From CAVYUC01 sp963783085 (lineage in GTDB: Bacteria; Bacteroidota; Bacteroidia; Bacteroidales; Prolixibacteraceae), in the NCBI GenBank assembly GCA_963783085.1, contig CAWAMJ010000006.1, positions 62,001-126,000 on the forward strand: 64,000 nt of DNA, in the 5' to 3' direction. Under the pieces are notes generated by a model. It worked only from the letters and a program-made list of their open reading frames with translations, did not search any database and had not been told where the DNA came from. A program made the translations under genes and the position numbers. This document shows, in pieces, positions 20,134 to 30,128 of the stretch. Positions within the stretch are counted from its first letter, which is position 1; every line of letters begins with the position of its first letter.

Positions 20134-21413
20134 TTTCTGTTTCCGTGTTTATTCGCTCGCTGATGTTAAAAAGATCGTTCACGATATTCAATGCATCGGT
20201 GTTTTTTCCGTTGGCGGTAATTTCTTTCAGATTTTTTATAAACAATCGGGTGTATTTCTGGGTCAGGTGGTTCGAAAATTCTTTGATTGCCAGTTGAATC
20301 TCTTCGGAATCGACTCTTGTTGTAGCCAGAAAGTTCTTCCTTTGCTTACCTTCAACATGTTGTAGGTTATGGTTTTAATAGCCGGGCGCAGCGAGCGACT
20401 GGCAAGCCATTCGTTAAATTCATCCACAATTTCGTCGATAATTTTATTGGCTGAAGTAGACACTTCCTTTTCTTTTAGCCATGTTGGTATTTACAATTTC
20501 CTCCAAATCGTCGATGGTAAAAACAGAATGTTATCGATATCTTCAACTGTTTTCTTCAATATTTCGCGGAACCGAAATGTCAATGAAAATCTGGTTGCTG
20601 CTGATTCCTTTTGTCCAGCGATTCTTCAACCATTTCGTGAGTTACAAGCGGTTCTTTTGAACCGGTTGCTACAATTACAATATCGTACAGGTATAAATGT
20701 GGTGCAAGTGCTTCAAACGGTAACCAGGTGCAATTGTGTTTCGACGCGAGTTTTTCGGCTTTTGCCTGTGTTCGGTTGGTCACTGCAATCCGGTGCACTC
20801 CCTGTTTATTCAGGGCCTGAAGCACGAGGCTCCCTGTTTCACCTGCCCCAATCAGCAAAACCCGTTTATCATCCAAATCGTCGAATAACATTGCACATTT
20901 ATGTACCGCAGCGCTGCTGACCGATGTGGTCCCCATTTTTATTTTTGTCTCAGTCCGGACGCGTTTTCCGGCTTCAAACGATTTTTGAAACAGCCGCATC
21001 AGGATTGCATCCGTCATCGCTTCTTCGGTACAAAAAACATATGCATCTTTAATTTGCCCGATGATCTGGTCTTCCCCAATAATCATCGAATCAATTCCTG
21101 AAGCGACTTCAAACAAATGTCGCACAGCATCGGTATTTGAAAAACTGTAAAATGAATGCCAGTATTTATCTTCAACACGTTTAAATTTTTTAAGCGCCCG
21201 GTATACCATTTTTGCCGCCACATGAAAATCGTACTTGCTTTGCGAGAAATAAATTTCAGTGCGGTTGCAGGTCGATAACACAACGATGTCGGAAATCCCG
21301 GTTTCATTCTGTAACAATTCTGAATACGGCACAATTTCTTCTTTGGAAACCGAAAACTGCTCTCTGATTTCTACTGGTGATGTTTTATGGCTTATGCCAA
21401 TGAGGCCTATCAT
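20072..21413 (-). pseudogene. hemA: glutamyl-tRNA reductase, about six frameshifts
   Basis: First step of the C5 heme pathway: reduces glutamyl-tRNA to glutamate semialdehyde. The intact frame (277 residues) has the nucleophile in VVLSTCNRTEIY and the NADPH site VLLIGAGETGSLV. After it, the rest appears in pieces: IFIDISVPRNIEE, TIDDLEEIVNTNMAKRK, ANKIIDEIVDEFNEWLASRS, then EEIQLAIKEFSNHLTQKY to NIVNDLF. Breaks fall near 20594, 20552, 20521, 20465, 20340 and 20309, nearly all surplus bases in short runs. The end is uncertain: the last frame stops at 20072, inside hemC. Confidence 0.78.
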
Positions 21414-21513
21414 GATGTAATTTTTCGAAATTGGTTAAAAAATTTTATACTGAAAACCAGCAAGATTAACCTGCACTTTTATTGTGCGGCAATATTCCAA
21501 TCAGGAATATAAA

Positions 21514-21858
21514 TCAAGCAATTGAAGGAGGTGGCCGGTTGGATAATGAGGTATAAAATTCAGTCTGGTGGAAAAACGGGGGCGCACTAATCCAATGTTT
21601 TACCTTTCGTTTGAAGAAATAGGTGTCAAAATCGAAACCGGAGCGTGCATAAAAATCAGTGTCAGATTGAAAATAATAGTTGTTGCGTTCGGCCACGCTT
21701 GCATATTTTACTACCTGGTGCCTTTCAACAATGCTTTTTTCCGCAGACTGGATTTCTCCTTTTGTTGCTTTTTCGACCCCAAACAATAAAAAATAGGCGT
21801 AGAAAACCACAAATGCTATGTAAGGAATATGCGTGGTAAATATGCCAAATGAAAACAT
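21514..21858 (-). CDS. hypothetical single-pass membrane protein upstream of hemA
   Basis: 114 residues: a hydrophobic N terminus (IPYIAFVVFYAYFLLFG, about 11-27) followed by a soluble part rich in Tyr, Phe and Asp. No family is recognised. It lies 100 bp upstream of hemA in the same direction. A -7-like TACATTTG on the minus strand (21894-21901) lies about 36 bp upstream of its ATG, which supports a real gene, but no matching -33 box was found. Confidence 0.5.
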   Translation of the reverse strand: MFSFGIFTTHIPYIAFVVFYAYFLLFGVEKATKGEIQSAEKSIVERHQVVKYASVAERNNYYFQSDTDFYARSGFDFDTYFFKRKVKHWISAPPFFHQTEFYTSLSNRPPPSIA

Positions 21859-22040
21859 ATATCTCTTTTCTTTGTCCTGATTTTTATAGGATGCAAATGT
21901 AAAAAAAAAGAAACTATTATTTTTTTTATTTACAATTTATAAACAATTTACACAATGATTTGAACAACAACAACGGGAATAATGATTTATATCAATACGA
22001 GTGAGTTTATTGTTGCAGATATTCTGAAAAAAAATCGAAA

Positions 22041-23678
22041 ATGAAAATCTGGTCCGTATTATTAGGTTTCCTGTTAATGATGGTTGTAATGAATGCATGT
22101 AGCCAAAAAATTGAAACCGACCTCATTATTACCAATGCGTCGGTATTTGCCCTGGATGAAAAATTTACAAAGGTGGAAAGTTTTGCCGTGAAAGATGGTA
22201 AAATTGTGGAAACCGGCACAACAGAAAAAATCCTGGCAAAATATAGTTCGAAAAATCAAATTGACGCAAACAGGAAATTTATTTACCCCGGCTTTAACGA
22301 TGCGCATTGCCATTTTAACGGCTACGCTGCCAACCTGATGCAATATGCTGATTTACGCGGAACCAAAAATCCCGAAGAAATTTATGAACGGTTGAAACTT
22401 CACCATCAAAAATTTGGCGGCAGTTGGATTCTGGGCCGGGGCTGGGATCAGAACGACTGGGAAAATACATCGTTTCCGGATAAAATAAAGCTCGATGAAT
22501 TGTTCCCGGACAATCCGGTGTACCTGGTGCGAGTGGACGGCCATGCCGGCTGGTGCAATTCAAAGGCACTGAAAATTGGCGGGATTTCAGCAAATACAAA
22601 AGTGGCCGGTGGCGATGTCGTGCTTAAAAACGGACAACCCTCGGGCGTTTTAATTGACAATGCCATGGGGCTCGTCGCAAAATTAGTTCCTGAAATTACA
22701 CAGGCACAGCAGGTAAAGGGCCTTCTTGAAGCGCAGAAAAATTGCTTTGCAGTGGGGCTAACTTCAGTTACTGATGCGGGATTGGAAAAAGAAGCGGTTT
22801 TACTGATGGAGAAAATGCAAAAAAAAGGTGATATGAAAATCCGCGTCAACGCCATGCTCAGCCCGTCGGAAGAAAACGTTGAAGCATACGTAAAAAACGG
22901 ACCGAAGAAAGGCAAGCGACTGGTCATCAATACTATAAAAATTTATGCTGACGGAGCGCTGGGATCGCGCGGTGCGCTGCTTCTCGAAGATTATTCTGAT
23001 GATCCCGGAAACAGCGGCTTGCAAATTAAACCGCAGGAATTTTACGACCGGATATGCAAATTGGCATACGATAATAATTTTATTGTTGCAACCCATGCAA
23101 TTGGCGACAGCGCCAACCGGCTCGTGCTAAATACCTACGCAAAATTTCTGAAAGGTAAAAACAACCGTCGCTGGCGGATTGAACACGCACAAATCATCAA
23201 TCCTGAAGATTTTCAGAAATTTTCCGAATATTCCATAATTCCTTCCATTCAGGCCACACATTGTACTTCCGATATGTATTGGGCCGGCGAGCGGCTGGGA
23301 GAGGAGCGGTTGAAAGGCGCGTATGCTTATCAAACGCTGCTCCGGCAAAATGGGTGGCTGCCTAACGGAACGGATTTTCCGGTGGAAAACATCAATCCTT
23401 TATATACATTTTACGCTTCCGTTTTTCGTACGGACCATACGGGCTGGCCTGAAGGCGGATGGCATAAAGAAGAAGGACTTACCCGCGAACAGGCGCTGCG
23501 TTCCATCACCATTTGGCCGGCAAAAGCATCGTTTGAAGAAAACGAAAAAGGCAGTCTCGAACCCGGGAAATGGGCCGATTTTGTGATTCTCGATACCGAT
23601 TTGATGACGGCCTCTCCGCAGGAAGTGCTAACTGCAAAAACAGAAAGTACCTGGATTGCTGGGGAAAAGGTGTATTGA
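22041..23678 (+). CDS. amidohydrolase family lipoprotein (YtcJ-like)
   Basis: 545 residues. Lipobox VVMNAC (Cys20). Amidohydrolase fold: first metal motif GFNDAHCHFNGYA (HxH), later His in ATHAIGDSAN and the Asp in NGTDFPVE. The C terminus GSLEPGKWADFVILD is the usual amidohydrolase_3 end. These enzymes hydrolyse C-N bonds in amides or N-acyl compounds; the substrate is unknown. Lipidation puts it in the envelope. A metallopeptidase gene follows 101 bp later. Confidence 0.85.
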   Translation: MKIWSVLLGFLLMMVVMNACSQKIETDLIITNASVFALDEKFTKVESFAVKDGKIVETGTTEKILAKYSSKNQIDANRKFIYPGFNDAHCHFNGYAANLMQYADLRGTKNPEEIYERLKLHHQKFGGSWILGRGWDQNDWENTSFPDKIKLDELFPDNPVYLVRVDGHAGWCNSKALKIGGISANTKVAGGDVVLKNGQPSGVLIDNAMGLVAKLVPEITQAQQVKGLLEAQKNCFAVGLTSVTDAGLEKEAVLLMEKMQKKGDMKIRVNAMLSPSEENVEAYVKNGPKKGKRLVINTIKIYADGALGSRGALLLEDYSDDPGNSGLQIKPQEFYDRICKLAYDNNFIVATHAIGDSANRLVLNTYAKFLKGKNNRRWRIEHAQIINPEDFQKFSEYSIIPSIQATHCTSDMYWAGERLGEERLKGAYAYQTLLRQNGWLPNGTDFPVENINPLYTFYASVFRTDHTGWPEGGWHKEEGLTREQALRSITIWPAKASFEENEKGSLEPGKWADFVILDTDLMTASPQEVLTAKTESTWIAGEKVY

Positions 23679-23779
23679 AAAGCGGAGATACAAATTTCAC
23701 TGATCTGCTGCCAAAGCTGATTTCCCGATCCGTGTTGGACGAATTAATTACCTTTGTCCAAAACCAAGTCAAAAATCTG

Positions 23780-24694
23780 ATGAAAAATTCAAGCGGCAAC
23801 CGCTGGATACGAATTAGCCAAAATGCAGCTGTTCTTGCGGCGCTGATTTTACTCGTACTTTATGCGGCTTTTACACAGAAAAACCACAAACTTGAAAAAT
23901 TAAGCGGATACAAATTCGATGTTTATTACAGCGCCGGAGCCAGGAAACGGGCAACCGAAATGGCGATACGTTGTGCAGGCGCAATGATGTTTTATCAAAA
24001 TCAGGTCGATTTTAAGCCTGAAGTATCATTGCTGGTGCTCGATCCGGAAGACTGGAGGAAATATTCTGAAAAGATGGTTTATGGCATGCCGTTTTACGAC
24101 GATAAAAAGCTGATTGTAGCATCGGAAAACAACAGATTCTGGCAAGGTTTTGTCCCGCCAGCTGATGACTTTCGCAGGGGAGTGTCCCAAAAGATAAAAA
24201 AAACATATTCTGATAAAGAGGGTAACCTGACCATGCAGCCTTTTTTCGATTTGCTGGCCGTCCACGAACTGGGCCATGCATTCCTCTTGCAGCGCGGATT
24301 GAACATGCAGCGCAAATGGCTTGAGGAATTTTTTGCCAATTTATTCCTGTATGCATACATTGCCGAAAACGAACCGGTGCTTCTACCGGTTGTTACCGCT
24401 TTCCCTGAAATGGTGCTCGCAACCACCAGCAAACAAAACCTTCTGTTTACTTCGCTTGCCGATTTTGAAAACAACTACATCGAAATCGCTCAAAACTATC
24501 CGGACAATTACGGGTGGTATCAGTGCCAGCTCTTCAGCAGCGCAAAAAAAGTATACAACGCCGGTGGAATGGAAGCTTTCAACAACATGTGGAATGCATT
24601 TCAAGCGCAGCAGGAAACACTGGATGATGAAGAACTGGTGGTATTTCTGAAAGAAAAAATTCACCCGAAACTGGCGGATGTATTTGATGAGTAA
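23780..24694 (+). CDS. membrane-anchored gluzincin-type metallopeptidase-like protein
   Basis: 304 residues from the ATG at 23780; an in-frame extension to 23570 overlaps the previous gene and looks non-coding. A signal anchor (about 16-31) is followed by a domain with His162-Glu163-x-x-His166 (VHELGHAFLLQ), and Glu182 or Glu183 in the EEFFANLF helix as the likely third zinc ligand, as in gluzincins. A -7-like TACCTTTG lies at 23749-23756, fitting the chosen start. Substrate and family are unknown; the catalytic motif is clear. Confidence 0.75.
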   Translation: MKNSSGNRWIRISQNAAVLAALILLVLYAAFTQKNHKLEKLSGYKFDVYYSAGARKRATEMAIRCAGAMMFYQNQVDFKPEVSLLVLDPEDWRKYSEKMVYGMPFYDDKKLIVASENNRFWQGFVPPADDFRRGVSQKIKKTYSDKEGNLTMQPFFDLLAVHELGHAFLLQRGLNMQRKWLEEFFANLFLYAYIAENEPVLLPVVTAFPEMVLATTSKQNLLFTSLADFENNYIEIAQNYPDNYGWYQCQLFSSAKKVYNAGGMEAFNNMWNAFQAQQETLDDEELVVFLKEKIHPKLADVFDE

Positions 24695-24733
24695 CCTTTG
24701 GATTCGCAATTGATTTCATAATTAAAATCATAT

Positions 24734-26728
24734 TTACCTCACCGGGAATTCGGAAATCCGCAAAGTGGTGCAACCATAAGGAATCAATTCCACTTCTTCA
24801 ACAGGGGTCGTTAGATTCAGGTTGTCGGGGCGTGCCGGAATATTTCCTGCTGAGCCTCTTACAATTTGCCATTCCGGAATTCTTTGGGCTTTTACTTTCA
24901 CCGAGATGGGAGCATTCCGAAGATTCCAGGGGTAATCCGCTACCTCTTCTTTTTTCTCAACCTGCAAATTTCCGTTTTTAATTTCGCTGCGCAAAATGGC
25001 ATAATTCCAGGGTGATTTTGGATATACTTCCCAGAAGGAATCGTCGTAGCCGTCTTTGGTAACCTCCCGCCACTCTTCGTTTATTTTCAATGCATAAACA
25101 AGTGGTCCGCGTTCAATCCCCAGCGAATTCTCATACCAGTTAGTAAATCTGAAATCCATACTGAGCTTTAATTTCACCACATCGCCTGAAACCCATTCGC
25201 GATTTAGAACAATTATATTATTTTCAACATCAGCAGCCGTTTCTTTGCCATTTACCGTGAGCGAATAATTTTTGCACCATTCAGGAATGCGCAAATGAAA
25301 CGGAAAAGATAAGTTCCGTGGGGTTTCAAATGTAAACTGAATCGTCTCATCAAACGGATAACCGGTATTTTCTGAGATGGTCACTTCTTCACCATCCGCG
25401 ACTTTTGCAGTTACTTTTGAAGACCCGTAAACCAATGCCGCCAAGCCGTCGTCGGATGTTGCATACCATAAATTTTGAACAAATTTGGGCCATCCCTGGT
25501 GCATGTTGGTCACACAACACGGGTAACCGGTTGTAGTGCCAAAAACAATATGCCCGTTATTATCCTGAAAAAAATTCCGCACTTCATCGGTAACCAATAC
25601 CTGGTTGGGCTGCTGAAAATATTGTTTACGCGTAAAATCATCGTTGTGCTGTGCAGGTAAAACATTATAAGCCAACTTTTCAAGGTAATCGGCAAAATAA
25701 ACATCGCCGGTTACCGGCAAAACATTCTCGAAACTATACATCATTTCAACGGCGGAACAAAGTTCAGAGCCCTGTGTTGGATTGTTCCCATGCAAAGATT
25801 CGTCGCCGCCATACATTCCGTTTATAAAACCATGGGTTTCTCTTAATGCCGTCAATCCCTCTTTCACGGCATCAATATATTTTTGTTCAGGATGCTGCTG
25901 ATAATAAACAACCGGTTCTTTTAATCCCTGCGCAACATTAACGCAATGCAAACCGGGAAGTGGATTCAGGCGCCGGATACGATCTCCCGGATAAATATCG
26001 GTCCATTCAAAAGTTTGTTGGTGGATGGTTTCTGCCAGATCGAGCAAAAACGTTTCGCGGGTTATATTATAAAGCCAGTAAACCACGGCCAGGTTATCGC
26101 CACCACGGCGATTGCCCCAAAAAGTCCAGTGCCCGAGCGGGTATTGCGGAAGCATTTTTTGCTGGTATTTAAAATACTTTAGCATCAAATTGATTACGCG
26201 TTCATCTCGGGTAGCCGAATAATATTGCTGAAGGACTTTGAGCATAACCATTTTGGGCCACCAGTCTTCACGGTTTCCCTGCTGTGTCCCTGGAATTTTT
26301 TCATATCCTTCGGGCAACGGTCGCGGTCCAAAATATCCGTCTTCCCTTTGGTTGTTAATACTCCACTCAATCCATTCCTGTGCCTTCGCTTTCAGGTTTT
26401 CGTCATCCAGAATATAAGCCAGCGGTACCAGTCCGTCGAGCCAGTAAGGACCACGTTCCCAACCGTCGCCGGTGCCTCCCAGCCAGCCGTTATTGGGGCC
26501 GCAAACCACGCTGTAAATGCTGTCAATATTTCCCGTGAGTCCATCGCGCTGAATTTCCAGCATTTCAAGTAACATGCCCTGTGGTTTTATGGCTCCCAGT
26601 GGCAGCGCCGTGTACGGTTGTGCAACCAGTGGTTTCCGGTTGGTGATGTAATGCGAATTTCTTTTTTCTTTTGAAAAAGCAACACAATTCAAAAAGAGTA
26701 AAATCAGTATTAGGTTCGTTGTTTTCAT
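24734..26728 (-). CDS. glycoside hydrolase family 127/DUF1680-type (beta-L-arabinofuranosidase-like)
   Basis: 664 residues with a cleavable signal peptide (about 1-19). An (alpha/alpha)6 barrel precedes two beta domains. The motif CCVTNMHQGWPKF carries the Cys that acts as nucleophile or zinc ligand in GH127 and GH146 enzymes, and the upstream SELCSAVEMMYS gives the Glu/Cys pair. Known members remove beta-linked L-arabinofuranose; this one could have another specificity. It is convergent with the metallopeptidase gene. Confidence 0.82.
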   Translation of the reverse strand: MKTTNLILILLFLNCVAFSKEKRNSHYITNRKPLVAQPYTALPLGAIKPQGMLLEMLEIQRDGLTGNIDSIYSVVCGPNNGWLGGTGDGWERGPYWLDGLVPLAYILDDENLKAKAQEWIEWSINNQREDGYFGPRPLPEGYEKIPGTQQGNREDWWPKMVMLKVLQQYYSATRDERVINLMLKYFKYQQKMLPQYPLGHWTFWGNRRGGDNLAVVYWLYNITRETFLLDLAETIHQQTFEWTDIYPGDRIRRLNPLPGLHCVNVAQGLKEPVVYYQQHPEQKYIDAVKEGLTALRETHGFINGMYGGDESLHGNNPTQGSELCSAVEMMYSFENVLPVTGDVYFADYLEKLAYNVLPAQHNDDFTRKQYFQQPNQVLVTDEVRNFFQDNNGHIVFGTTTGYPCCVTNMHQGWPKFVQNLWYATSDDGLAALVYGSSKVTAKVADGEEVTISENTGYPFDETIQFTFETPRNLSFPFHLRIPEWCKNYSLTVNGKETAADVENNIIVLNREWVSGDVVKLKLSMDFRFTNWYENSLGIERGPLVYALKINEEWREVTKDGYDDSFWEVYPKSPWNYAILRSEIKNGNLQVEKKEEVADYPWNLRNAPISVKVKAQRIPEWQIVRGSAGNIPARPDNLNLTTPVEEVELIPYGCTTLRISEFPVR

Positions 26729-27219
26729 TGTTCAAAATTGTTAACCCTTTTATTTCAACTTTTTATTCACCAGCGCCAGATAAGGCAAGGCTTTTGGTAT
26801 ATTCTCCTGATAAAGCTTTTTCCCCTGGTGAAGACATTTTTCATTCTGTTCAGAATAATGCTGCAAATTGCAAAAAAAATACAAAAGCACCGGTAAAAAG
26901 CAGATGTGTATCCTGAAGAATAAAAAATTTTCGGTTGCAGATATTTGGTTACATTGATTTACCTGGACTAAAATGAATCCTCTTTAAGCCATGAACATAC
27001 GGATAATCAAATGATTGGAACCCGGAATGGGGTTGAAAATTTCTTTCGTTCTATATAAAGAAGGCAGCTGTAACCGAATCATTAATTCATTAAAATAATG
27101 TACTTTATCAACATTATTAAAACGGCGCTGTTCATTCAAATATTCCGGTATCGGCAGACATTATACAGGACCGCAGACTGAAAATATTTAATTTGAACAA
27201 TCACAATTCGTTTTCATGA
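26729..27219. other. intergenic region upstream of kup
   Basis: 491 bp between divergent genes. No credible open frame. An 8-bp inverted pair TTCACCAG (26766-26773) and CTGGTGAA (26825-26832) could close a stem of about 67 bases near the GH127 start. I see no recognisable riboswitch core; I looked for a ydaO (c-di-AMP) signature because potassium transporters often carry it. Confidence 0.4.
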
Positions 27220-29172
27220 ATGGGTGAAAAAAAACAAACAAAGCAGATTGGTACGGAAGAGCCTGAAAAGCTCCGCGGGAAAGAATCTCCGGAAGAGGAA
27301 CCCAGGGGCGGTTCATTGTGGCTGTTGGCGCTTACGGTTTTGGGCGTTGTTTTCGGCGACATTGGTACCAGTCCGTTGTATGCATTGCAGAAATGTTTTA
27401 CCGGGCATGGTTCAGTATCTTACGACCCCGGTCATGTATTGGGATTGCTGTCGCTGATTTTCTGGTCACTCGTGTTAATTATTGCGGTGAAGTACATTGC
27501 ATACGTGATGCGGGCTTCCAACGAAAATGAAGGCGGCATCCTTGCGCTGATGGCGCTAATCGAGCCCAACCGGCCGGGGAACCGTCCAAAAAGGAAATGG
27601 TTGATGTTCCTTGGTGTTTTCGGGGCTGCACTTTTGTACGGCGACGGGATGATCACCCCAGCTATTTCGGTGCTGTCAGCCGTGGAAGGTTTAAAAGTGG
27701 TTAATCAGGATTTCGAATCCTGGATTATCCCCATTGCCGTGGTTATTTTAATCCTTCTGTTTATTTTTCAAAAACAAGGCACTACCCGCGTCGGATCATT
27801 GTTTGGGCCGGTAATGCTGGTTTGGTTCCTGATGTTGATATTATCCGGTATTGTCGGAATAATGAAAGACGCCAGCGTAGTCAGGGCTTTGAATCCGATC
27901 TACGCCATCCGGTTTTTCCCTTCGGCCGGTTTTGAGGGTTTCCTGGTTCTGGGAGCAGTTTTTCTTGTGGTTACCGGTGGCGAAGCACTCTATGCCGATA
28001 TAGGGCACTTTGGTAAAAAGCCAATCCGGCTGAGCTGGTTTTTGCTCGTAATGCCGGCATTGGTAATTAACTACTTCGGCCAGGGCGCTGTATTGTTAAA
28101 TAATCCTGATTTGGCAGGTAAACAGGTGTTTTTCTATTTACTTCCCGATTGGTCGCTCATTCCGATGGTAATTCTTGCAACGATGGCCACAATCATTGCA
28201 TCGCAAGCTATTATTTCGGCTTCATTTTCCCTTACCCGGCAGGCTGTAATTCTGGGTTACCTTCCCCAGTTGAAATTGCTCCAGACATCGAGCAAACAGA
28301 TCGGTCAAATTTTCATCCCGTCTGTGAACCTGATTTTAATGGTTGCAACGGTGGGGCTGGTGCTGGGTTTTCGCGAATCGGTGAATCTGGCAGGCGCGTA
28401 CGGAGTAGCCGTTAGTATGACGATGCTAATTACTACTATTCTGATGTTTATTGTTGCCCGGGAAAAATGGAATTGGTCAATTTGGACGGTGCTTCCCATC
28501 ACCATTTTTTTCTTTTTGATCGATCTCGCATTTATGTCGTCCAACCTGTTCAAAATTACACAGGGAGGCTATTTCCCAATTTTGGTCGGCGTCATCGTTT
28601 TTACACTGATGATGGTTTGGCGCACCGGAAATGCGCGTATGGCGCCTGTAGGCGGCAGGAAAAAACGTTCGTTGGAGACGTTTATCAATCAGATAGAAAA
28701 AAATTCACCCAAACGATTTCCGGGCATAGCCGTTTTTCTGACTGACGATATTGAACAGGTTTCGTTGCTTATGATGCGTTACCTCGAGTTTTTTCAAGTG
28801 CTGAACGAAGATGTTATCCTGTTGATGCCGGAAATTATGGACGAACCAAAAGTCCCTGCCGATGAGCGGACTGAGATGCAAGACCTTGGAAATGGTATCA
28901 CCAAACTGACAGTGCGCTTTGGTTTTATGGAAAATCCAAACATTCCGGTTATCCTGAAAAACACTAAAATTTCAGGAAAAACAATCGACCTCGAACATGT
29001 GATTTATTATATCGAATACCCCCGGATTGTATACGGCGGAAACTGGAACTGGAAAAAGTTTATTGCCATCGTCTATTCATTTATGGCCAGAAATGCCGCC
29101 AACCCAATTGCATTTTTCAAAATTCCGTTCGACCAGGTGCTGGAAGTTGGCGTGCGCGTGCATTTGAAATAA
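27220..29172 (+). CDS. kup: Kup family potassium uptake transporter
   Basis: 650 residues, normal for Kup/HAK/KT proteins. After a charged N-terminal tail (1-30) comes the signature VVFGDIGTSPLYALQ, then 11 to 12 membrane helices to about residue 470, including GGILALMALIEPN and LLYGDGMITPAISVLSAVEG. A soluble C-terminal domain follows. It brings in K+ by proton symport across the inner membrane. The ATG at 27220 is the only in-frame start; an ATG four bases before is followed by a stop. Confidence 0.92.
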   Translation: MGEKKQTKQIGTEEPEKLRGKESPEEEPRGGSLWLLALTVLGVVFGDIGTSPLYALQKCFTGHGSVSYDPGHVLGLLSLIFWSLVLIIAVKYIAYVMRASNENEGGILALMALIEPNRPGNRPKRKWLMFLGVFGAALLYGDGMITPAISVLSAVEGLKVVNQDFESWIIPIAVVILILLFIFQKQGTTRVGSLFGPVMLVWFLMLILSGIVGIMKDASVVRALNPIYAIRFFPSAGFEGFLVLGAVFLVVTGGEALYADIGHFGKKPIRLSWFLLVMPALVINYFGQGAVLLNNPDLAGKQVFFYLLPDWSLIPMVILATMATIIASQAIISASFSLTRQAVILGYLPQLKLLQTSSKQIGQIFIPSVNLILMVATVGLVLGFRESVNLAGAYGVAVSMTMLITTILMFIVAREKWNWSIWTVLPITIFFFLIDLAFMSSNLFKITQGGYFPILVGVIVFTLMMVWRTGNARMAPVGGRKKRSLETFINQIEKNSPKRFPGIAVFLTDDIEQVSLLMMRYLEFFQVLNEDVILLMPEIMDEPKVPADERTEMQDLGNGITKLTVRFGFMENPNIPVILKNTKISGKTIDLEHVIYYIEYPRIVYGGNWNWKKFIAIVYSFMARNAANPIAFFKIPFDQVLEVGVRVHLK

Positions 29173-29179
29173 TGTCTTT

Positions 29180-29971
29180 TTAAAACAGCGACAGTTGATC
29201 GCCACTGGCAAACTGCAACTCTTCGTATTCGCACTTCTGGTTAGCTTCAGGAACATTTCCGGGTGAATTTTTCCCCGACAGTTTCGGAACCGTCCAGGCG
29301 TCCAGTTTCGAATCCGGAAACACGTACGTAGCTAATTCCTGAACTTCCCTGCGTGAAAGGGGTTTCAGCCATTCTTCCTGAAGATCCTCAGGTAAAATTA
29401 CAGGCATCCGCGGATCGTCTGATAATTTAGGTTTATTGTGAATTTTGGCGATGAGCGGATTGGCGCGGGTGGTAAGCACAGTATACGTATTGATGATTTC
29501 GCCGGTTTCCTTGTTGGTCCAGTCATTCCACAACCCCGCAAAATACAAAGGTTCATCTTTTTCTTTTCCGGTAATGTAAAACGGGTATTTCTTTCCTTTA
29601 AAATCATGATGGTCATAAAATCCTTCCACCGGAATGAGACAGCGTTTGGATTCTGCGGATTTCCGGAAAGCAGATTTTTCAAATATAGTTTCGCCACGGG
29701 CATTTAACGTGCTGTTCCAGATTTTTTCGGGGTCTTTGGCCCAATCCGGCACCAATCCCCAAACCGAAACGACCGGTTCAAACGGATTATCGTTTTCGTA
29801 TACAATTACCCTGGGATGGGCAAATGCAGAAACCTGATACAAATCCTGTGGCTTATAAACTTCATCGAATTTTTTAAGTTGCTCCAGCCAGAACTTTGCA
29901 TCTTCAGCCTGACCATTTTGAATGGCCCGTTTTAAAGCAACCCCGATTGCGTGCCTCGCATTAAAACACAT
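29180..29971 (-). CDS. SOS response-associated peptidase (YedK/HMCES family) with C-terminal clamp-binding motif
   Basis: 263 residues. Cys2 is present directly after Met1 (MCFNARH), the residue that forms a thiazolidine bond with abasic sites in single-stranded DNA after Met removal. Other active-site parts are STLNARGET, PVEGFYDHHD and the IHN...DDPRMPVIL segment. The family shields abasic sites at replication forks. The protein ends exactly in QLSLF, the bacterial sliding-clamp-binding consensus (QLxLF). Convergent with kup (7 bp between stops). Confidence 0.9.
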   Translation of the reverse strand: MCFNARHAIGVALKRAIQNGQAEDAKFWLEQLKKFDEVYKPQDLYQVSAFAHPRVIVYENDNPFEPVVSVWGLVPDWAKDPEKIWNSTLNARGETIFEKSAFRKSAESKRCLIPVEGFYDHHDFKGKKYPFYITGKEKDEPLYFAGLWNDWTNKETGEIINTYTVLTTRANPLIAKIHNKPKLSDDPRMPVILPEDLQEEWLKPLSRREVQELATYVFPDSKLDAWTVPKLSGKNSPGNVPEANQKCEYEELQFASGDQLSLF

Positions 29972-30128
29972 AATTTTACGTTTAAATCAGAATTAAATAA
30001 TAACGAAGATGGGGAAATATTGTTTCTTCATTTACAGGGTGAATAGAATGAAGGATTTTAACGATATTTGGAAAAATCAAAAATGAATAATTAGTCACGG
30101 ATTAACCAGATAAACCAGCCATAAAAAT

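Noticed and set aside
23570..23779. N-terminal extension of the metallopeptidase
   Set aside because: It overlaps the amidohydrolase frame and would bury the signal anchor; the ATG at 23780 fits better.
26729..27219. c-di-AMP (ydaO) riboswitch before kup
   Set aside because: Considered because potassium transporters often have one, but no ydaO core sequence could be recognised.
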